From positions 124,001 to 188,000 of the forward strand of contig JADJFB010000001.1 in NCBI GenBank assembly GCA_016708845.1: a DNA stretch of 64,000 nt. Direction: 5' to 3'. A program made the position numbers and the translations under genes. Positions 60,296 through 64,000 of the stretch are shown here, piece after piece. Each line of letters opens with the position of its first letter. Position 1 is the stretch's first letter. The notes below the pieces were generated by a model that was not told where the DNA came from, ran no database searches, and saw only the letters and a list, made by a program, of their open reading frames with translations. This DNA is from Bacteroidota bacterium (GTDB lineage Bacteria; Bacteroidota; Bacteroidia; B-17B0; Aurantibacillaceae).

Positions 60296-60438
60296 TGTTT
60301 ATAACTATGATTATGTGATTTCAAAATCTTCAAATTACATTTAAAATAGTATTTTCTGTTAGTTAAACTTTTTTATTACTTTATAAACACAATGATTTGC
60401 ATTAGTTTCTTATATATTTCTCTAGGATTTACTTAGTT

Positions 60439-62045
60439 TTAGAACTTAACACCTCTTGATTTATAATTTTCAGTCAATCTCTTAATAGCTGAAAATGCTG
60501 GTGCATTCCAATCTAAAAGTTTATTAAAACTGTTATGATCATGAACTATGACGTGTTCAAGAACTAAAATCTTTCGGGTTGAAATGTCAAAGAATACAGA
60601 ATAAGCTGAAACCCTTTTTGAAGCATTGTCAAAGCATTCATAAATAATAACATATCCAATTCCTTCTTTGTCAATTATTGCGTATTTATCTATAAACGTT
60701 TGAATGGAATCTTTTGCAATGTTATGTTTTACAGGTGAGGCGATATCTTCATTATTTATTTTCTTGTTTAATAGTAAGGTTGGATTTAAGTTATAAATTA
60801 TTATATCCTTGTTTAGCCAAACTTGTAATTTTTTTTCTGGCAAACGCTCTATCAAAAAGCCTGTTAATGATAACACGTATTTTTTCAGGTCTTGACCCAT
60901 TCTTTTAGGATCAGATAATTGGAAACCAGTAAAATCAAATCCGTAAAAAATGATATTCTTGGAACTAAAAACATCATTTTCTGATGAATATAAATTAATG
61001 CTGAAAATCATAATTTTCTCCATAATATCTGGCATAATAAATAGTGGAACCATACTACCACCAATAGTAGACATTACAATAATCACTATTGTACTAAGAT
61101 TTTCTGCCTGTTGCCGTGAATTACAAATTGACGCAAGAAAAAAGCCAAAACCAATTACCGCTATTATGGTAACAAATACTAAAATAATAAACGTAGGAAA
61201 ATTGATTGTTATATCAAATCTAAATAAAAGAACTGCAAATAAAAACATTATTGATAGCTGAACTAATGCTATAAAAAACGCTGACAACATTTTTCCGAAT
61301 AAAATATGACTGACTTTTAATGGTGAACACAGTAAACGGTTTATAGTTTCATTTTCCTTTTCTTCAATTATGCTCGTTGCATGCCCAGTAACACTAAACA
61401 ATAATATTAGCGTGGCAGTTCCTGCAATAGCTTGTATTAAGCCTAGGTTAATGTTTTTTTTCTCACCTACAACTGAGGTTACTTTTAAATCAACTAATTT
61501 TTTAAAGTTTATTGACAAGTTATTGTTTTGCTTAATCATATTTAAGATACTCTCGTCCAAATCTGAAAATTTGTTTTTATATATGAATCAACACTTTTTG
61601 TAAGCATTTCATTGCCCAAAGTATCTAGTAACTTATTTATAATTATTGATTGTAAAAGTCTTATTTCTAATTCATGCGCTTTGTCATATTTTATTTCAAG
61701 CGGCAAGGACAAATGTTTTGCTAAAGAATCCTCAAAACCATCTTTAATAATAAGTACTCCAGAATTTTTACCTCTACTGATTAAATTAATAGAACTAAGA
61801 TAATCAGATTCAGTAATACTAAGATTTTTACACGAATCTAAAATAGATATTAATTTATTTGATAATTGTGAGTTGTCCTCATCACACAATAATAGTTTTA
61901 TTGGTTTAGCATGTTCCTTATTCCCGTCGTCATTTTTAAATATAAATCCAAAAGACTAATTAAAATTATAGGCAGAAGAATTGAAATCGTTAATGCTTTC
62001 TTGTCTTGAATGAATAACTTAATATCTTTTGAAAATTTTAAACAT
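60439..62045 (-). CDS. ABC-2 type permease, frame-broken, fused to an unrelated C-terminal domain
   Basis: Begins MFKIFK, then KDIKLFIQDKKALTISILLP. A periplasmic loop and the ABC-2 core follow: GLIQAIAGTATLILLF, the IIEEKENETINRLLCSPLKV loop, and helices to MPDIMEKIMIFSIN (about 60990). Breaks (about one base each) are at 62027-62030, 61950-61953 and 61566-61569, all in A/T runs. After about 60985 the permease should continue with more membrane helices. Instead the same open frame runs into about 175 soluble residues (VFSSKNIIFYGFDFTGFQ, then VIIYECFDNASKRVSAYSVF) that look like a separate exported-protein family. So the permease C terminus and the N terminus of that second gene appear lost. 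Confidence 0.68.
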
Positions 62046-62974
62046 CTAGCTTTTAATGTTTTCCAGTAAGTTTCATAAAAAATACTTTCTAAGTCAACTG
62101 AGGCACTCTCAATTGAAATTATTTTGCCATTATTATTATTTATGCAATTAACAATTTCTACAATGTCTTTATCGATATCGTTACCTCTTACACAAATTGT
62201 ATTTTTTAAATTATCAATAGTATATTTTGAAGGATTCAATTTTAACTTATTCATAATCATAGCATTAATTTCTTGAATTTTAATTGTAATACTATCTTTT
62301 GCCCCAGATTTTAATCTAAATCAGCCAGCGTGCCTTCAGCCATAATTGAGCCCGATTCGATTATTGCAATCTTGTCACATAATCGCTCTGCAACTTTCAT
62401 ATAATGCGTAGTATATATAATAGTCATACCCTTAGAATTTAATCCCTCTATAAGCTCAATAGTATCAATTGTACTCTGAGGGTCTAGTCCTACTGTTGGC
62501 TCATCCAATAATAATAGTGTAGGATTATGTAATATTGAACATGCTATATTAATTTTCCTTTTCATACCGCCAGAATATGTTTTAATTTTGTCGTAACGCT
62601 TATTATACATGCCAAATTGATTTAAAACACTATTAGCAGCTTCAATTAATTCAATCTCTGGTATATTATACAAACTACCCCAAAATAATAAATTATCGTA
62701 TGCGGAAAGATTTTGGTACAACGCTATGTCTTGAGGTACAATGCCAATCTGGACTTTATATTTATCAATATCAGACTTAATATTTACACCTTCAAGCAAA
62801 ATATCACCATTATCAAGGTTCAATAAAACAACTTAAAATATTTATAAGTGTTGATTTACCAGCGCCATTTATACCAAGCAGTCCTAATATGCTTCCTTTA
62901 CTAATCGTAAGAGAAATATTATTTAATACCTTAATATTTCCATAAGATTTTGAAATACCTTTTATTTCTAACAT
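62046..62974 (-). CDS. ABC transporter ATP-binding protein (several frame breaks)
   Basis: About 309 residues, restored from several frames. The start is ATG at 62974 (LEIKGISKSYG). Walker A is GINGAGKST (about 35), then VPQDIALYQNLS, the ABC signature TYSGGMKRK, Walker B LLLLDEPTVGLDP and the H-loop TTHYM. The C-terminal tail (IVNCINNNNGKIISIES, then SVDLESIF.KLTGKTLK) is typical of ATPases that work with ABC-2 permeases. Breaks sit at about 62815, 62316, 62077-62082 (A6) and 62051-62062. The corrected stop TAG directly abuts the permease ATG. It powers export of an unknown, probably lipid-like, substrate. Confidence 0.8.
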
Positions 62975-62986
62975 ATTACTTAATAT

Positions 62987-63780
62987 TTATGGTTTCAAAA
63001 TAAAAACACCTAAAAAGACATTTTTTTGATCAATTTTGTTCTTAATGATTTTTAATTTTTTAATTTTTTCCGTTAGCGTAACTTTTGCAAATATAAAATT
63101 AGGTTCTATTTTTAGAATTTTATCGCGATACTCAGTAGCACCTTTTAAATCTTTAATTTCAATATATGTATTTGTAATAGTAACTAATAAATCCATATAA
63201 TTCCAATTTTTTTTAGAGCTTATTTCCTTTTTTAGCAACGATTCCGCTTTTAAATAGTGCAATATAGCTTTATGCTTTGACCCATTAAAAGCTGAAGGAG
63301 AATACCTATAGATGTTACCTCTTTGAAGAAACCAAAGTAATTAGTACTGTCCTCTTTAATCGACTTATCAGCAAATTCTAAGCCTTTTAAGGCTGACTTA
63401 ATGGCCGTTTTATTATCTAGAGATGCACGAAATGATAATAGGGCGGATTTGTATGACTTTATCAAAGATGGGTGATTATAGGTCAATTCAATTTCTTGCA
63501 GTTTTTTTTCTGTAAAATCCAAGTGTTTTAAAGCCTCGATATTGTTGGATGTAGATATACAATGTGCTATATAACCGTATTCTATATTTATCAGAGAAAA
63601 TAGAAAATCATTTGATTTGTTTTTATTTTTTTGCATTTCGTCACATACATCTTTCCATACATTATATTTATTATTAATATACGCATCATATATGATGTCG
63701 GCATTAAATTTTTGGGCACTTAAACTAATAGAAATTATCAGAAAAAATTGAATAAGTATTGCTTTATATCTTCTATCCAT
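62987..63780 (-). CDS. Exported TPR-like protein (one frame break)
   Basis: About 264 residues. An N-terminal signal (IQFFLIISISLSAQ) is followed by helical pairs resembling tetratricopeptide repeats (HCISTSNNIEALKHLDFTEK, and later YMDLLVTITNTYIEIKDLKG). A frame break near 63307 separates 63780-63310 from 63305-62987. One added base restores SPSAFNGSKHKAILHYLKAE. It lies directly upstream of the ABC ATPase, 12 bases away, so it is probably in the same operon. The function is unknown; it could be a periplasmic partner of the exporter. Confidence 0.66.
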
Positions 63781-63793
63781 TAGATTAATAAAT

Positions 63794-64000
63794 TCAATCA
63801 ATATTATTTTCATTTTTATATTTAGTCATTTCAACTAACATCCAGTTATGTGCTTTTTCAGACATAACTTTAACTGATGCAGTGTTAACGTAATCATTAT
63901 CATTGATACAAGGACTATCAGCATAAATTGGTTCGCCTATAATAGTGGTTACATTTAGTATGTTTTTTGAAACGATTATTCCAAAAAATGTTCTTGGTTT
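63794..64000 (-). CDS. C-terminal end of a possible acyltransferase (partial)
   Basis: Open to the window edge on the minus strand; 68 residues are visible, ending KNENNID. The segment FGIIVSKNILNVTTIIGEPIY resembles the last strand and IGEPI motif seen near the end of lysophospholipid and glycerol-phosphate acyltransferases. The evidence is thin because catalytic motifs lie outside the window. It ends 14 bases before the preferred start of the TPR-like gene (63780), suggesting one operon. Confidence 0.4.
   Translation of the reverse strand, partial: KPRTFFGIIVSKNILNVTTIIGEPIYADSPCINDNDYVNTASVKVMSEKAHNWMLVEMTKYKNENNID

Overview
The window is AT-rich DNA from a member of the Bacteroidota, most likely Bacteroidia near the Flavobacteriales. 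Four things point there. Promoters follow the TTG / TANNTTTG pattern. Proteins carry type IX secretion (T9SS) sorting domains, SprB repeats and a PorP/SprF partner. A CarboxypepD-like TonB receptor is present. Start sites are A-rich with little Shine-Dalgarno signal.

Layout. 0-1.1 kb: end of a VTC-domain gene and its DUF4956 partner. 1.1-5.9 kb: tRNA-Val, a TPR hybrid histidine kinase, a Crp/Fnr regulator and a pirin. 6-11.2 kb: a GT39-like membrane glycosyltransferase, a small exported protein and a TonB-dependent receptor. 11.3-18.7 kb: a giant SprB-repeat adhesin with its PorP/SprF partner. 18.8-29.2 kb: mostly housekeeping (truB, ribBA, NUDIX, asnS, NifU-like, comF), with two T9SS cargo proteins. 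29.4-37.4 kb: a lamin-tail cargo protein, asd, a DUF2807/beta-barrel protein and a secreted hydrolase. 37.5-40 kb: O-methyltransferase, rnhB and two peroxiredoxins.

40.2-53.6 kb is the conserved translation/transcription block: tRNA-Thr, Tyr, Gly, Thr, then tuf, tRNA-Trp, secE, nusG, rplK, rplA, rplJ, rplL, rpoB and rpoC. It has recognisable attenuators and terminators and no frame interruptions.

53.7-58.5 kb is accessory: an ORF6N protein, an XRE regulator and an FG-GAP/dockerin-like T9SS cargo protein. The last 6 kb (minus strand) is the least ordinary part. It holds a BtrH-type acyltransferase, an ABC-2 exporter whose permease frame runs into an unrelated domain, a TPR-like exported protein and the end of a possible acyltransferase. 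This looks like the edge of an acyl-transfer and export locus that continues beyond the window.

Many accessory genes are split by single-base indels, mostly in short A or T runs. The housekeeping genes are intact. The damage is densest at 61.5-63.3 kb. Sequencing error is the simplest explanation, but decay or slippage is not excluded. Intergenic spaces carry several small palindromic repeat families, many sitting directly after stop codons as terminators.
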